DNA from: an uncultured Eubacteriales bacterium
GTDB lineage: Bacteria > Bacillota > Clostridia > Christensenellales > Aristaeellaceae
Direction: 5' to 3'
Assembly: GCA_902777335.1 (NCBI GenBank)
Contig: CACYTF010000005.1
Span: 49,624 to 113,623 of the forward strand
Length of the DNA: 64,000 nt
How positions within the stretch are numbered: position 1 is the stretch's first letter; each line of letters begins with the position of its first letter. Below are positions 43,796-52,756 of this stretch, piece after piece. A model generated the notes under the pieces. It did not search any database. It saw only the letters and a program-made list of their open reading frames with translations, and was not told where the DNA came from. The position numbers were made by a program, and so were the translations under genes.

Positions 43796-45198
43796 ACCAT
43801 GTTGTTCAGCCACACGCCCCTGCGCACCAGTATGAAACCGAACACGCACTTGATGAGGTCCGCCAGCTGCACGCAAAGGTACACGGCGATAACGTTCATG
43901 TTCGTCAGGTGCACCAGCGACCAGGCGATGGGCACGGCGATCACCCAGGTATAGCCGCTGTCGAACAGGAAGGTGATCAGCGTCTTGCCGCCGGAGCGCA
44001 GTATGAAGTAGGCGCTGTTGCAGAACGAGAACAGCGGCATGCACAGCGCGTAGATGCGCAGAAACGCGGTGGCCAGCGCCCGCACCTCGCCGGAGGTGCG
44101 GTAGACCCCGGGGATCAGCGGGGCCACCACGATCATCACCGACAGCGTCGCCACGGTGACGGCCAGGCCAAAGGCCGTCAGCTTCCAGGCGTGGTCCATG
44201 GCCCCCTTCATGTCGTTCGCGCCCAGGGCCTGGCCCACCAGGATCGACGTGGCGGTGCCCATCGAGAATATGGTGACGGCAAACAGGTTGGACACGGTGT
44301 TGTTGATGTTCATCGCGGCCACCACGTCCAGGCCCCGCACCGAATAGCACTGGGCCAGCATGGTCATGCCCGTGGACCACAGCGCCTCGTTGACCAATAG
44401 CGGCATGCCCTTCAGCGTGATGTCCCGAACCAGCGGCCCGGGGATGTGCAGGCTGTGATACACGCCCCGGATGAAGCCGTAGCGCGATTCGTGGCGGTGG
44501 GTGTAGACGGTGACGATGGCCATCTCCACAAAGCGGGAGAGCACCGTGGCGATGGCCGCGCCCTCCACGCCCAGCTCCGGAAAGCCCAGGTGGCCGAAGA
44601 TCAGCAGGTAGTTGAAGATCAGGTTCACGAACACCGCCGCGATGCCCGCGTACATGGGCAGCCGGGTCTCGCCCGTCTCGCGCAGCGTGCCGGCGTACAC
44701 CTGGGTCAGGCTGAAGGGCAGAAGTCCCACCAGCATGATGCGCAGATAGGCCAGGCCGTGGTTCAGCGTCACGTCCACGCGGCCGGGGCTGGCCTCGTCG
44801 TGCAGAAAGCGGGTGATCAGGTACCGGCCGCCCGGCAGGAATACCGCCAGCGCCAGCGCGATGAGCCCCGCGCAGACGAACAGCTTGTACCGAAAGCAGT
44901 GGCGCACGCCGTCCTCGTTCTTCGCGCCGAAGAACTGGGCCGAGAATATGCCCGCCCCGGCGAGGCCGCCGAACACGCACAGGTTGAACACGAAAAGCAG
45001 CTGGTTGGCGATGGAAACGCCGGACATCTGCTCCGTGCCCACCTGGCCCACCATCACGTTGTCCAGGAGGTTTACGAAGTTGGTGATGGCGCTCTGGATC
45101 ATGATCGGCACCACGATGGCCAGCACCGTGCGGTAGAACGCCCGGTCGCCGATCAGCTTGCGGCGCAGCGAGGCGGCCAGAGGGGAATGGTTTTGCAT
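43792..45198 (-). CDS. MATE family efflux transporter
   Basis: A 468-residue transporter with about twelve membrane helices. The N-terminal half includes VPIMIQSAITNFVNLLDNVMVGQVG and GAGIFSAQFFGAKNEDGVRHCFR; the second half repeats the pattern with LLVNEALWSTGMTMLAQCYSVRG and ILVGQALGANDMKGAMDHAWK. MATE proteins export cationic compounds using sodium or protons. The start at 45198 has a GGAG site ten bases upstream and leaves a 43-base divergent gap to mnmM. The substrate cannot be predicted. A second, distantly related MATE is at 55741. Confidence 0.92.
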   Translation of the reverse strand: MQNHSPLAASLRRKLIGDRAFYRTVLAIVVPIMIQSAITNFVNLLDNVMVGQVGTEQMSGVSIANQLLFVFNLCVFGGLAGAGIFSAQFFGAKNEDGVRHCFRYKLFVCAGLIALALAVFLPGGRYLITRFLHDEASPGRVDVTLNHGLAYLRIMLVGLLPFSLTQVYAGTLRETGETRLPMYAGIAAVFVNLIFNYLLIFGHLGFPELGVEGAAIATVLSRFVEMAIVTVYTHRHESRYGFIRGVYHSLHIPGPLVRDITLKGMPLLVNEALWSTGMTMLAQCYSVRGLDVVAAMNINNTVSNLFAVTIFSMGTATSILVGQALGANDMKGAMDHAWKLTAFGLAVTVATLSVMIVVAPLIPGVYRTSGEVRALATAFLRIYALCMPLFSFCNSAYFILRSGGKTLITFLFDSGYTWVIAVPIAWSLVHLTNMNVIAVYLCVQLADLIKCVFGFILVRRGVWLNNMV

Positions 45199-45241
45199 GG
45201 AAGCGCTCCTTGTAGTATAATGATATCGGGAGGTGTGGACC

Positions 45242-45814
45242 ATGGCAAACGACTTTCAGTCCGCCCGGTTCTGGGCCCAGGCGCTGATCACCCCGGCGCT
45301 GTATCCCGGCGCGCGGGCGGTGGACGCCACGATGGGCAACGGCGGCGACACCCGGCGGCTGTGCGAGATGGTGGGCGAGTCGGGCCGCGTGTACGGCTTT
45401 GACATACAGCCGGAGGCGGTGGCGCGCACCCGGGCGCTGCTCACGGAACACGGGCTCATCGACCGGGCGACGCTGTTCTGCGAGGGCCACGAGCACATGG
45501 CCGAGCGGGTCCCGGAGCCGGTGGACGCGGTGGTGTTCAACCTGGGCTGGCTGCCCGGTGCGCCGCACGGCATTACCACGAGGGTCGAAACGACGCTTCA
45601 GGCCGTGGACGCGGCGCTGTCGGTCCTAAAGCCGGACGGCCTATTGACCATCTGCGTCTATCCGGGCCACGCGGAGGGCGCGCGGGAGCTTGAGGCGCTG
45701 AACGCCTGGGCGGCGGCGCTGGACCCGCGCCGCTTCGACGCGATGTTAAAGCGCTACGTGAACCAGCCCAACGACCCGCCCCAGCTGATCGCCGTGCGCC
45801 GGGTCAGGCGGTAG
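45242..45814 (+). CDS. mnmM: tRNA wobble-uridine methyltransferase (MnmM/YtqB family)
   Basis: A 190-residue class I SAM methyltransferase. VDATMGNGGDTRRLCEMVG (SAM site, ~28), VYGFDIQPEAVARTRALL, VVFNLGWLPGAPHGITTR (~100, the family's NLGxLPG motif) and LTICVYPGHAEGAREL match the YtqB group, shown in Bacillus to methylate nm5s2U to mnm5s2U at tRNA position 34. ATG 45242 has GGGAGG upstream. Its last 11 bases overlap the convergent ABC transporter gene. Confidence 0.9.
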   Translation: MANDFQSARFWAQALITPALYPGARAVDATMGNGGDTRRLCEMVGESGRVYGFDIQPEAVARTRALLTEHGLIDRATLFCEGHEHMAERVPEPVDAVVFNLGWLPGAPHGITTRVETTLQAVDAALSVLKPDGLLTICVYPGHAEGARELEALNAWAAALDPRRFDAMLKRYVNQPNDPPQLIAVRRVRR

Positions 45815-47588
45815 TTTCGTTCGACTGGTACATCCGGTACAGGTTGTAGTAGACGCCCTGCTTCGCCATCAGCTCGTCGTGGCTGCCCTGCTCCACGATG
45901 CCCCTGTCGGTGAGCACCAGTATGGTGTTCGCGCCGCGGATCGTGGTGAGCCGGTGGGCGATGGTGAACGTGGTGCGCCCCTTCATCAGGCTCTCCAGCG
46001 ATTTCTGCACCAGGTGCTCCGATTCGTTGTCCAGGGCGCTGGTGGCCTCGTCGAGGATCAGTATCGGCGGGTTCTTCAGGAAAACGCGGGCGATGGAGAT
46101 GCGCTGCTTCTGCCCGCCGGACAGCTTCACGCCGTGCTCGCCCACGTAGGTGTCGTAGCCGTTTTCAAGGGCCGCGATGAATTCGTGGGCGCCGGCCAGC
46201 TTCGCCGCGCGGACGACCTCCTCCCGGCTCGCGCCGGGGCGGCCGTATTCGATGTTGGAGAGCACCGTGCCGGAGAACAGGTACACGTCCTGCTGCACCA
46301 TGCCGATCTGGCCGCGCAGCGAGCGCAGCGTGAAGCGCCGTATGTCCGTGCCGTCGATCAGGATCTGGCCGGAATTGGGCTCGTAGAAGCGGGGGATCAG
46401 GTTGCACAGCGTGGTCTTGCCGCCGCCGGAGGGGCCCACCAGCGCCACGCTCTGGCCGGGAGAGACGTGCAGGCTGATGTGGCTGAGCACGTCCGCGCCG
46501 CCGTCGGAATAGGCAAAGGACACGTCCTTGAACTCCAGCTCGCCCCGCACGTTGGTCAGCGCCACCGCGCCGGGCTCGTCGTGGATGTCCACGGGCACGT
46601 CCATGACCTCCGCGAAGCGCTCGATGCCGGTGATGCCCCGCTGGAAGCTCTCGGTGAACTCCACCAGCCGGCGCACCGAGGCCAGCAGCGTTGTGACGTA
46701 CAGCAGATAGGCCACCAGGTCCGCGGCGGTGATGCGGCCCTTGATCATGAATATCGCGCCGATGCACACGACGAGTATGTACATGATGCCGTCGAACATG
46801 CGGGTCACCGAATGGAAGCCCGCCATGTTGTGGTACATGCGCCGCTTGACGTTGAAGAAGGCGTGGTTGCCCTCGGCGAACTTCTCGTTCTCCAGGTCCT
46901 CGTTGGCGAAGGATTTGACCACGCGTATGCCGGACAGGCTGTCCTCCACCCGGGCGTTGATCTCGCCCAGCTGGTGTCTGGAATCCTTGAACGTGCGCCG
47001 CATGGGCTTGGCGAAGTGGTTGCTGCACAGCACCATCAGCGGCAGCGACGCGAATATGATCAGCGTCAGCGGCACGTTCATGCCGCACAATATCACAAAC
47101 GCGATGACCACCTTGATGCCGGTGATGAAGATCTCCTCCGGGAAGTGGTGGGCAAACTCGGTGATGTCGAACAGGTCGCTGGTGATGCGGGACATCAATT
47201 GGCCGATCTTGGTGTTGCTGTAGTAGGCGTGGGGAAGCTCCTGCAGGTGCGCGAACAGGTCGCGCCGCATGTCGGTCTCGATGTGGGTGCCCATCACGTG
47301 GCCCACCGACTGCATGAAGTAGTTGGCCGCCGTGTCCACGACGCGCAGCGCCACGTACAGAAGGCTCAGCTTCACCACGGTGGACACGGTCAGCGCGGCC
47401 AGATTGGTGGCGCCCATGCCGGTGATGTATCGCACGATCAGCGGCAGCACCAAATCGCAGACCGTGGTCAGCGACGCGCAGAACAAATCCAGCAGCAGCA
47501 CGGGCAGCCGCGGCCTGAAATAGGGCAGAAAGCGCCTGAACAGGCGGATGTTCTCCCTGGCGGTATGCTTGACGGGCGCATGCTCCAT
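45804..47588 (-). CDS. ABC exporter, fused membrane and ATPase domains
   Basis: A 594-residue half-transporter of the MsbA/LmrA type. Six membrane helices (~25-320) are followed by a nucleotide-binding domain with Walker A LVGPSGGGKTTLC (~395), Q-loop QDVYLFSGTV, signature KLSGGQKQRISIARV (~500), Walker B PILILDEATSALD and the H-loop AHRLTT. It works as a homodimer or with an unlinked partner. Substrate unknown: lipid, peptide or drug are all possible. The start at 47588 has GGGAGG upstream; the longer frame includes the promoter. The gene stands alone. Confidence 0.93.
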   Translation of the reverse strand: MEHAPVKHTARENIRLFRRFLPYFRPRLPVLLLDLFCASLTTVCDLVLPLIVRYITGMGATNLAALTVSTVVKLSLLYVALRVVDTAANYFMQSVGHVMGTHIETDMRRDLFAHLQELPHAYYSNTKIGQLMSRITSDLFDITEFAHHFPEEIFITGIKVVIAFVILCGMNVPLTLIIFASLPLMVLCSNHFAKPMRRTFKDSRHQLGEINARVEDSLSGIRVVKSFANEDLENEKFAEGNHAFFNVKRRMYHNMAGFHSVTRMFDGIMYILVVCIGAIFMIKGRITAADLVAYLLYVTTLLASVRRLVEFTESFQRGITGIERFAEVMDVPVDIHDEPGAVALTNVRGELEFKDVSFAYSDGGADVLSHISLHVSPGQSVALVGPSGGGKTTLCNLIPRFYEPNSGQILIDGTDIRRFTLRSLRGQIGMVQQDVYLFSGTVLSNIEYGRPGASREEVVRAAKLAGAHEFIAALENGYDTYVGEHGVKLSGGQKQRISIARVFLKNPPILILDEATSALDNESEHLVQKSLESLMKGRTTFTIAHRLTTIRGANTILVLTDRGIVEQGSHDELMAKQGVYYNLYRMYQSNETTA

Positions 47589-47621
47589 AACGCGGCCTCC
47601 CTCCCTTGGGTGGATACTTGT

Positions 47622-47650
47622 AATATGGCAAATAACAGACAAAATGTCAA
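47622..47650 (-). promoter_or_regulatory. Promoter of the ABC exporter
   Basis: Minus strand TTGACA (47650-47645), 17-base spacer, CATATT (47627-47622); the -10 box matches at four of six positions. Confidence 0.5.
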
Positions 47651-47748
47651 GCGCCCTTCACGTAAAATGTGATGCATGCTCCCAACGATTCTCCGCCCGA
47701 AAGCCCATAATTTGACACAGCTTTGACGCGAACCGGCCGCCGGCGGCG

Positions 47749-47777
47749 TTGACTTATAACAGGCCGTAAGGTAAAAT
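47749..47777 (+). promoter_or_regulatory. Promoter of the Ig-repeat caspase-like gene
   Basis: TTGACT (47749-47754), 17-base spacer, TAAAAT (47772-47777). Confidence 0.65.
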
Positions 47778-47818
47778 AAGGGCATATATATAAAGTGTAC
47801 CGCGGAGGAATCGTACGC

Positions 47819-50800
47819 ATGTGGATAAAAAAGCTCGCGTGGCTTGTGATCGTGGCGCTGTGCGTCGGCGCCTGTCCCGCTCCGGCGGAGGAAGTGATCT
47901 CCGGCGCGGTGGATGCCCAGCCGGCCCCGGCAGAGTGGTCCGGCGCGCCCGGCTTGTTTGCCGAGACGGACGGCGACCTGGGCCTGGACCTGAAGCCGGA
48001 GGAGGCGGAGGACTGTACCGTATGGGCGCTTGAGGATGAGGCGGAGGAGATCGCGCCCGGCGAGACCGAAGCCCCGGCAGAACCAGAAGCCCCGGCAGAG
48101 ACCGAAGCGCCCGCCCAGACGCAGGCCCCGGAGCCGACCCTTGAGCCCGTCCCGGCCACCGGCCTGAAGCTGAGCGCCAGCGCGCTCTCCATCGGCGTGG
48201 GCGAGGAGACAAACGCGCTGACCGCCGCGCTGCTGCCGGAGAACAGCGTCGGCACGATCACTTGGCGCTCCGGCAACAGCGCCTGCGTGCGGGTGAACGG
48301 CAAGACGGGCAGGCTGACCGGCAGGAAGAAGGGGACCGCCACCGTCTGCGCCAGGCTGGGCGACGTGGAGAAGAAATGCAAGGTCACCGTCAAGGCCGCG
48401 CCGGGCAAGGTGGAGCTTGGCGACACCCGTCTGAAGCTCTCCGTGGGCCAGACCCATCAATTGAAGGCCATACTGCCGTCCGGCACGGCCTCCATGCTCA
48501 CCTGGGCCTCGAAGGACGGGAGCATCGCGACGGTCAGCGGCGCGGGCCTCGTCACGGCCGTGAGCCCCGGCAAGGTGAAGATCGCCGTAAAGACCTTCAA
48601 CGGCAAGAGCGCCGGCTGCACCGTCACGGTGCTGCCCGCCCCGGACCAGGTGACCCTGCCGAAGTCGCTGACCCTCGTGGAGGGCGAGCGCAGAACGATC
48701 GCCGCCGAGGCGCTGGGCGCCGATGGGAACCGAACCGTGGCAGGCTTTACCTATGCCGCCGAAGACGGAACCGGCAGCGTTGCCGTGGATCCCGATACCG
48801 GCGAGGTCCTGGGCGTTGCGCCGGGCACCGCCTATGTTCGCGTGACGGCCCACAACGGCGTGAGCACCCACCTGAAAAAGGGCGAGCGCGTCGAGACGGT
48901 CTGCGCCGTGGAGGTAGGCGTCGGCCCGGAGAAGATCGTGCTGGACCGGGAGAAGGTCACCATCGGCCTGAAGCAGAAGCTGGCGCTGTCCGCCACGGTG
49001 ATCGGCACCGACGGCAGCGAAATGGAGAACGCGAAGCTCACCGTGACCTCCAGCAAACCCAAGAAGCTGAGCGTCAGCGCCGGCGGCGTGATCAAGGGGC
49101 TGGCCAAGGGCGAGTACACCGTGACAGTCAGGGCCGTCAACGGCGTCAGCGCCAAGTGCGCCGTCAAGGTCGTCGGCGCGCCCTCCGCCGTCAGCCTGTC
49201 GCCCGCGCAGCCGGTGATCGGCGTGGGCCAGGCGCTGAAGCTCACCACGACGATCTCCAAGGGCACGATGACCCGCTGCACCTATGCCAGCAGCGACAAG
49301 CGCGTCGTCACCGTCGATCAGAACGGCGTGATCACCGGCGTGAAGCCCGGCAAGGCCGCCGTGAAGGTCAAGACCCACAATTCAAAGACCGCCAAGGTCA
49401 CCGTGACCGTGGAAAAGGGGCCCCGCTTTCTGGCGCTGAACGGCGACTACGAACTGACCTACGACCCGGTGACCAACACCTACAGCGACGTGTACACCGT
49501 GGAGCTGGAAAAGGGCAAGACCTTCCAGATCAAATATCAAAACGAGATCAAGACCCGCGGCGGCATCGCGGAATACAGGTCGCTGCGCCCCGCCGTCGCC
49601 ACGGTGACGGAGACTGGCCTGGTGACGGCCAGGTCGGGCGGCGTCGCGATGATCGAGGTCATCTCCACCAGCGGCGCCGTGGCCCTTTTGCAGGTCAAGG
49701 TCTCCGGCGAGAAGGCCGCTTCCATCGCGTTCAGGCAGTCGGAAGCGGCGCTTCAGGTGGGGCAGAGCGCCGCCGCGCCCGAGCTGATCGGCGAGAACAT
49801 CTCGGCAAAGGCGCTCGCCGGCGCGAAGCTGACCAGCGGCGACGCGGGCGTATTCACGGTCAAGTGGAGCAAGGATGAGAACTGCTGGATGCTGAAGGGC
49901 GTGAAGCCCGGAACGGCCGTGCTGACGGCGACGGCGGGGGGCGAGACGGCCCGGGCGACCGTGACCGTTACAAAGGCCGCGGCGGGCGAGCGTATCGCCT
50001 TTGAAAGCGCGCTGCTCTACATGAACGCGGGGGAGACCTGTCGCCCCCGGGTGACCGACGAGCTGGGCAGGGCGGTCGACGCCGAGCTGTACAGCGACGA
50101 CACCGGCGTCGTGAGCGCCTCAAAAGGCGGCGCGCTCACCGCGGTGAGCGCGGGCAGCGCACAGGTCACGGCCGTCAGCGGCGCGCTGAAAGCGACCATG
50201 ACGGTCCGCGTGATACAGTCGAGCGCCACCGTCAGCCTGAATGCCGAGCAGGTCAGCCTGGGCGTCGGCCAGAGAATGGCGCTGAAGGCCAGCGTCAACG
50301 GCGACGGCGCCGCCGCCAGCCTGAGCTTCGCGTCCTCCGACAGCGCCGTGGCCACGGTCAGCCGCACGGGCAGGATCATCGCGCGCAGCGTGGGCACGGC
50401 CATCATCACCGCCAGCGTCAGCGGCGGGGCGTCCGCCGCGTGCAGCGTCAACGTGGTTCCCGCACCGACCAAGCTGTCCGTCGAACCGTCGTCCATCAGC
50501 CAGCGGCTGGACGGCAAGGGCGAGCAGTTGAAGTGGGCGTTCGGCGCGCCGGACGAGCTGGGCACGGTGGTTTTCACGTCGCAGGACACCGATGTCGCCG
50601 AAGTGGACTGCGCCGGCAATGTGACCTTCAAAGGGGTGGGCCGGACCACGATCACCGCCGTCACCAACAACGGCCTGTCCGCGACGGTGGACGTATCGGT
50701 GCTGCCAGAGAAGCCCGAGGGCGGCGCGACCCGATACCGCCTGTTCGCGGCCTATTCCTACGCGGAGAGCGGCTACGACGGGTATCTGCCCTTCCCGAGG

Positions 50801-51511
50801 AACAACGGCAAGGGCATGGCCAGGGTGTTTGAGAGCGCCGACTTCGGCGGGAAGGGCTACAGCACGAAGGTGATGGGCAATCCGGGCAAGACGCAGCTGT
50901 TCTCCGGCATCTCCACGTTCTTCGCGGATTCGGCGGAGGACGACGTCAGCATCGTGTACCTGTGCTCCCACGGCCACATGAGCAGCAACTACACCGGCTA
51001 CAGGATGTCGCTTCCGGGCTATACCGACCACCCGAACAACGCGAATTACTACATCACCAGCCAGGAGCTTTTCAACTGTGTAAAGCGCATACGGGGGCGC
51101 GTGGCGCTGATCATCGATTCGTGCTACAGCGGCGCCTTCCTGCAGGACATGACCTGGCAGCTGGACGATCAGAACGGCAGGATCGCCGTGCTCACCGCCG
51201 CGTCCAACACCCGGGCCACGTACTACAACGTCTCCGATACCAACAAGGCCGTGGACTTCTTCACGTTCTTCATGCTGCAGGGCCTGGGGTACAACGAGAG
51301 CGGAGGGACGTGGACCGGCGTCCTGGCCGCGGATCAGAACGGGGACAAGGAAGTGACCCTCGACGAGTTCTACGGCTATGCCGCCGCCTGCATCGCGGCA
51401 AACATACCCAATTACATGAAAAAGAGCTGGTACTGGGGCGATTTCAAGCGCGTACAGGTGACGCGCTGCTACAGCGGAGCGCTGGGCGGCCTGGTGATCT
51501 ACAAGCCGTAG
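47819..51511 (+). CDS. Secreted protein with ~10 Ig-like (Big_2) repeats and a C-terminal caspase-like domain
   Basis: A 1,230-residue exported protein. Order: signal peptide (1-~24); Glu/Pro/Ala/Thr-rich linker (~70-115); about ten bacterial Ig-like domains of ~80 residues (~115-940), each with the LSVGQ...L and G..TA....G...I...T...G....C.V.V rhythm; then a caspase-fold domain (~945-1230). That domain has VSIVYLCSHGHMS (His1051) and ALIIDSCYSGAFL (Cys1102), the His/Cys dyad layout of metacaspase-type C14 peptidases. It also contains DQNGDKEVTLDEF (1172-1184), a canonical EF-hand calcium loop. There is no LPXTG anchor. GGAGG lies ten bases before the start at 47819. Substrate and role are unknown. 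Confidence 0.88.
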   Translation: MWIKKLAWLVIVALCVGACPAPAEEVISGAVDAQPAPAEWSGAPGLFAETDGDLGLDLKPEEAEDCTVWALEDEAEEIAPGETEAPAEPEAPAETEAPAQTQAPEPTLEPVPATGLKLSASALSIGVGEETNALTAALLPENSVGTITWRSGNSACVRVNGKTGRLTGRKKGTATVCARLGDVEKKCKVTVKAAPGKVELGDTRLKLSVGQTHQLKAILPSGTASMLTWASKDGSIATVSGAGLVTAVSPGKVKIAVKTFNGKSAGCTVTVLPAPDQVTLPKSLTLVEGERRTIAAEALGADGNRTVAGFTYAAEDGTGSVAVDPDTGEVLGVAPGTAYVRVTAHNGVSTHLKKGERVETVCAVEVGVGPEKIVLDREKVTIGLKQKLALSATVIGTDGSEMENAKLTVTSSKPKKLSVSAGGVIKGLAKGEYTVTVRAVNGVSAKCAVKVVGAPSAVSLSPAQPVIGVGQALKLTTTISKGTMTRCTYASSDKRVVTVDQNGVITGVKPGKAAVKVKTHNSKTAKVTVTVEKGPRFLALNGDYELTYDPVTNTYSDVYTVELEKGKTFQIKYQNEIKTRGGIAEYRSLRPAVATVTETGLVTARSGGVAMIEVISTSGAVALLQVKVSGEKAASIAFRQSEAALQVGQSAAAPELIGENISAKALAGAKLTSGDAGVFTVKWSKDENCWMLKGVKPGTAVLTATAGGETARATVTVTKAAAGERIAFESALLYMNAGETCRPRVTDELGRAVDAELYSDDTGVVSASKGGALTAVSAGSAQVTAVSGALKATMTVRVIQSSATVSLNAEQVSLGVGQRMALKASVNGDGAAASLSFASSDSAVATVSRTGRIIARSVGTAIITASVSGGASAACSVNVVPAPTKLSVEPSSISQRLDGKGEQLKWAFGAPDELGTVVFTSQDTDVAEVDCAGNVTFKGVGRTTITAVTNNGLSATVDVSVLPEKPEGGATRYRLFAAYSYAESGYDGYLPFPRNNGKGMARVFESADFGGKGYSTKVMGNPGKTQLFSGISTFFADSAEDDVSIVYLCSHGHMSSNYTGYRMSLPGYTDHPNNANYYITSQELFNCVKRIRGRVALIIDSCYSGAFLQDMTWQLDDQNGRIAVLTAASNTRATYYNVSDTNKAVDFFTFFMLQGLGYNESGGTWTGVLAADQNGDKEVTLDEFYGYAAACIAANIPNYMKKSWYWGDFKRVQVTRCYSGALGGLVIYKP

Positions 51512-51521
51512 ACACGGGCCC

Positions 51522-52346
51522 TCAGCCGCCAGAAACAGGCGCTTCGGATTCGATCAGCGTACACAGATAGGCATTGGCGACGCCGGTCGGCGACATGCCG
51601 GAAGAACACTGGTAGCGGGCCACCGCGGCGGCGGTGGCCTCGTCGTAGAGGCCGGTGATATCGCCGCGCATAAAGCCGAGGGCGGTCAGGCTTCGCTGCA
51701 GCGCGGCCACCGCGTCGCCGGATGTGCCCAGGCCCAGCGCGGGGCGGGCGTCGTCGCCGAGGGCGGACTTCAGGTAGTCCGCGTAGGTCAGGCCCGCGTC
51801 GGCGCAGAAGGTCTTCTTCAGGAGCGCCTCGCGCAGCGCGGGCTTCTTCGCGGCGCCGATGAACAGCTTCACGGTGGTGCCGTCGGGGCAGTGGGTCGAG
51901 ATCCACTGGGCGTCCTCCCAGCGAAGGCGAATGCAGCCGTGAGAAGCCCGCCGGCCCAGCTCCTGCGCCGCCTGCTCGTCCACGCGGGACATGTCCATGC
52001 CCAGATAGGGCAGCGAGTGGAACAGTATCGGCCCCTGGATGCGCGTCGGGTACTTCACATAGCACTTGTACTTGTCGATGTAATACCACTCGGAGCGGTC
52101 CCGCTCGCGGGAGGGCTCCAGCTGGAAGGTTCCCAGGGGCGTGCTCTGGCCGAGCCCGGTGGAACAGATCATCTGGCAGGCGACGGAGCGGTCGCCGGTG
52201 CAATATACGGTGGTGATCTGATTGGTGATGTCCACCTCGATGCGATAGGTCTTATCGTCGGGCGAAGCGCCGGCTTCACAGAGCCCGCCCGCGGCCAACG
52301 GCAAAAGGCACAGGGCGACGAGGAGGAACGCGAAACATCTGCGCAT
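51522..52346 (-). CDS. L,D-transpeptidase with a C-terminal peptidoglycan-binding domain
   Basis: Makes 3-3 cross-links or attaches proteins in peptidoglycan outside the membrane. The 274-residue product has a signal peptide (1-~24), a YkuD catalytic domain at ~30-165 with HSLPYLG and the catalytic motif RRASHGCIRL (Cys nucleophile), and a C-terminal PG-binding fold (~205-270, GDAVAALQRSLTALGFMRGDITGLYDEATAAAVARYQ). The start at 52346 has GGAG about nine bases upstream and removes a long non-signal extension. It converges on the caspase-like gene. A larger relative is at 61904. Confidence 0.9.
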   Translation of the reverse strand: MRRCFAFLLVALCLLPLAAGGLCEAGASPDDKTYRIEVDITNQITTVYCTGDRSVACQMICSTGLGQSTPLGTFQLEPSRERDRSEWYYIDKYKCYVKYPTRIQGPILFHSLPYLGMDMSRVDEQAAQELGRRASHGCIRLRWEDAQWISTHCPDGTTVKLFIGAAKKPALREALLKKTFCADAGLTYADYLKSALGDDARPALGLGTSGDAVAALQRSLTALGFMRGDITGLYDEATAAAVARYQCSSGMSPTGVANAYLCTLIESEAPVSGG

Positions 52347-52500
52347 AATCGTACTCCAGCGGAACAGCGTTGTATTTGGGGAAGTATAACCAAACCATAT
52401 TCTACCTTTTTTGCCGGCGCGATGCAACGCAAATAACGCACTTAACATAAAAAAACGAAATTATCTACATAATTCAACCGAATTTCGCCGAAAACATCTA

Positions 52501-52529
52501 TTGACAACCGCCTCAAATCGCGCTATAAT
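52501..52529 (+). promoter_or_regulatory. tRNA-Lys promoter
   Basis: Perfect consensus: TTGACA (52501-52506), 17-base spacer, TATAAT (52524-52529), 20 bases before the tRNA. Confidence 0.92.
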
Positions 52530-52549
52530 GTTCGGGCAGTCAAGGACAT

Positions 52550-52625
52550 GCACCATTAGCTCAGTTGGTAGAGCACCTGACTCTTAATCAGGGTGTCCAG
52601 GGTTCGAGCCCCTGATGGTGTACCA
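52550..52625 (+). tRNA. tRNA-Lys (anticodon CTT)
   Basis: A 76-base cloverleaf. The acceptor arm GCACCAT pairs with ATGGTGT (first pair G-U), the D-arm contains AGCTCAGTTGGTAGAGC, and the anticodon stem CCTGA/TCAGG encloses loop CT-CTT-AA. The T-arm holds GGTTCGAGCC, and CCA is encoded at 52623-52625. Anticodon CTT reads AAG. Confidence 0.95.
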
Positions 52626-52626
52626 G

Positions 52627-52662
52627 AAAAACGCGGATTTGTATTTACAAATCCGCGTTTTT
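52627..52662. terminator. tRNA-Lys terminator, bidirectional
   Basis: A 17-pair stem begins AAAAACGCGGATTTGTA and ends with its complement and T5. It can also stop the GH43 operon arriving from the right. Confidence 0.9.
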
Positions 52663-52664
52663 CA

Positions 52665-52743
52665 GTGATATCCGCCTTCGGCGGGTGATATTCACCTTCG
52701 GCGAGTGATATCGCTTCGCGGTGATATCCCGCTTCGCGGGGTG
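52665..52743. repeat. Four GTGATAT repeats, each with a TTCG-loop hairpin
   Basis: Units begin with GTGATAT at 52665, 52685, 52705 and 52721 and are 16-20 bases long. Each carries a short hairpin around CTTCG (for example CCGCC-TTCG-GCGG-like and CCCGC-TTCG-CGGG). The stems differ while the spacer is constant. I recall similar repeats from other gut Clostridia. Confidence 0.75.
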
Positions 52744-52756
52744 GGGTAAAGATTTG

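Noticed and set aside
45879..47672. 597-residue frame opposite the ABC exporter
   Set aside because: The minus strand has complete Walker and signature motifs; the plus frame is a compositional shadow.
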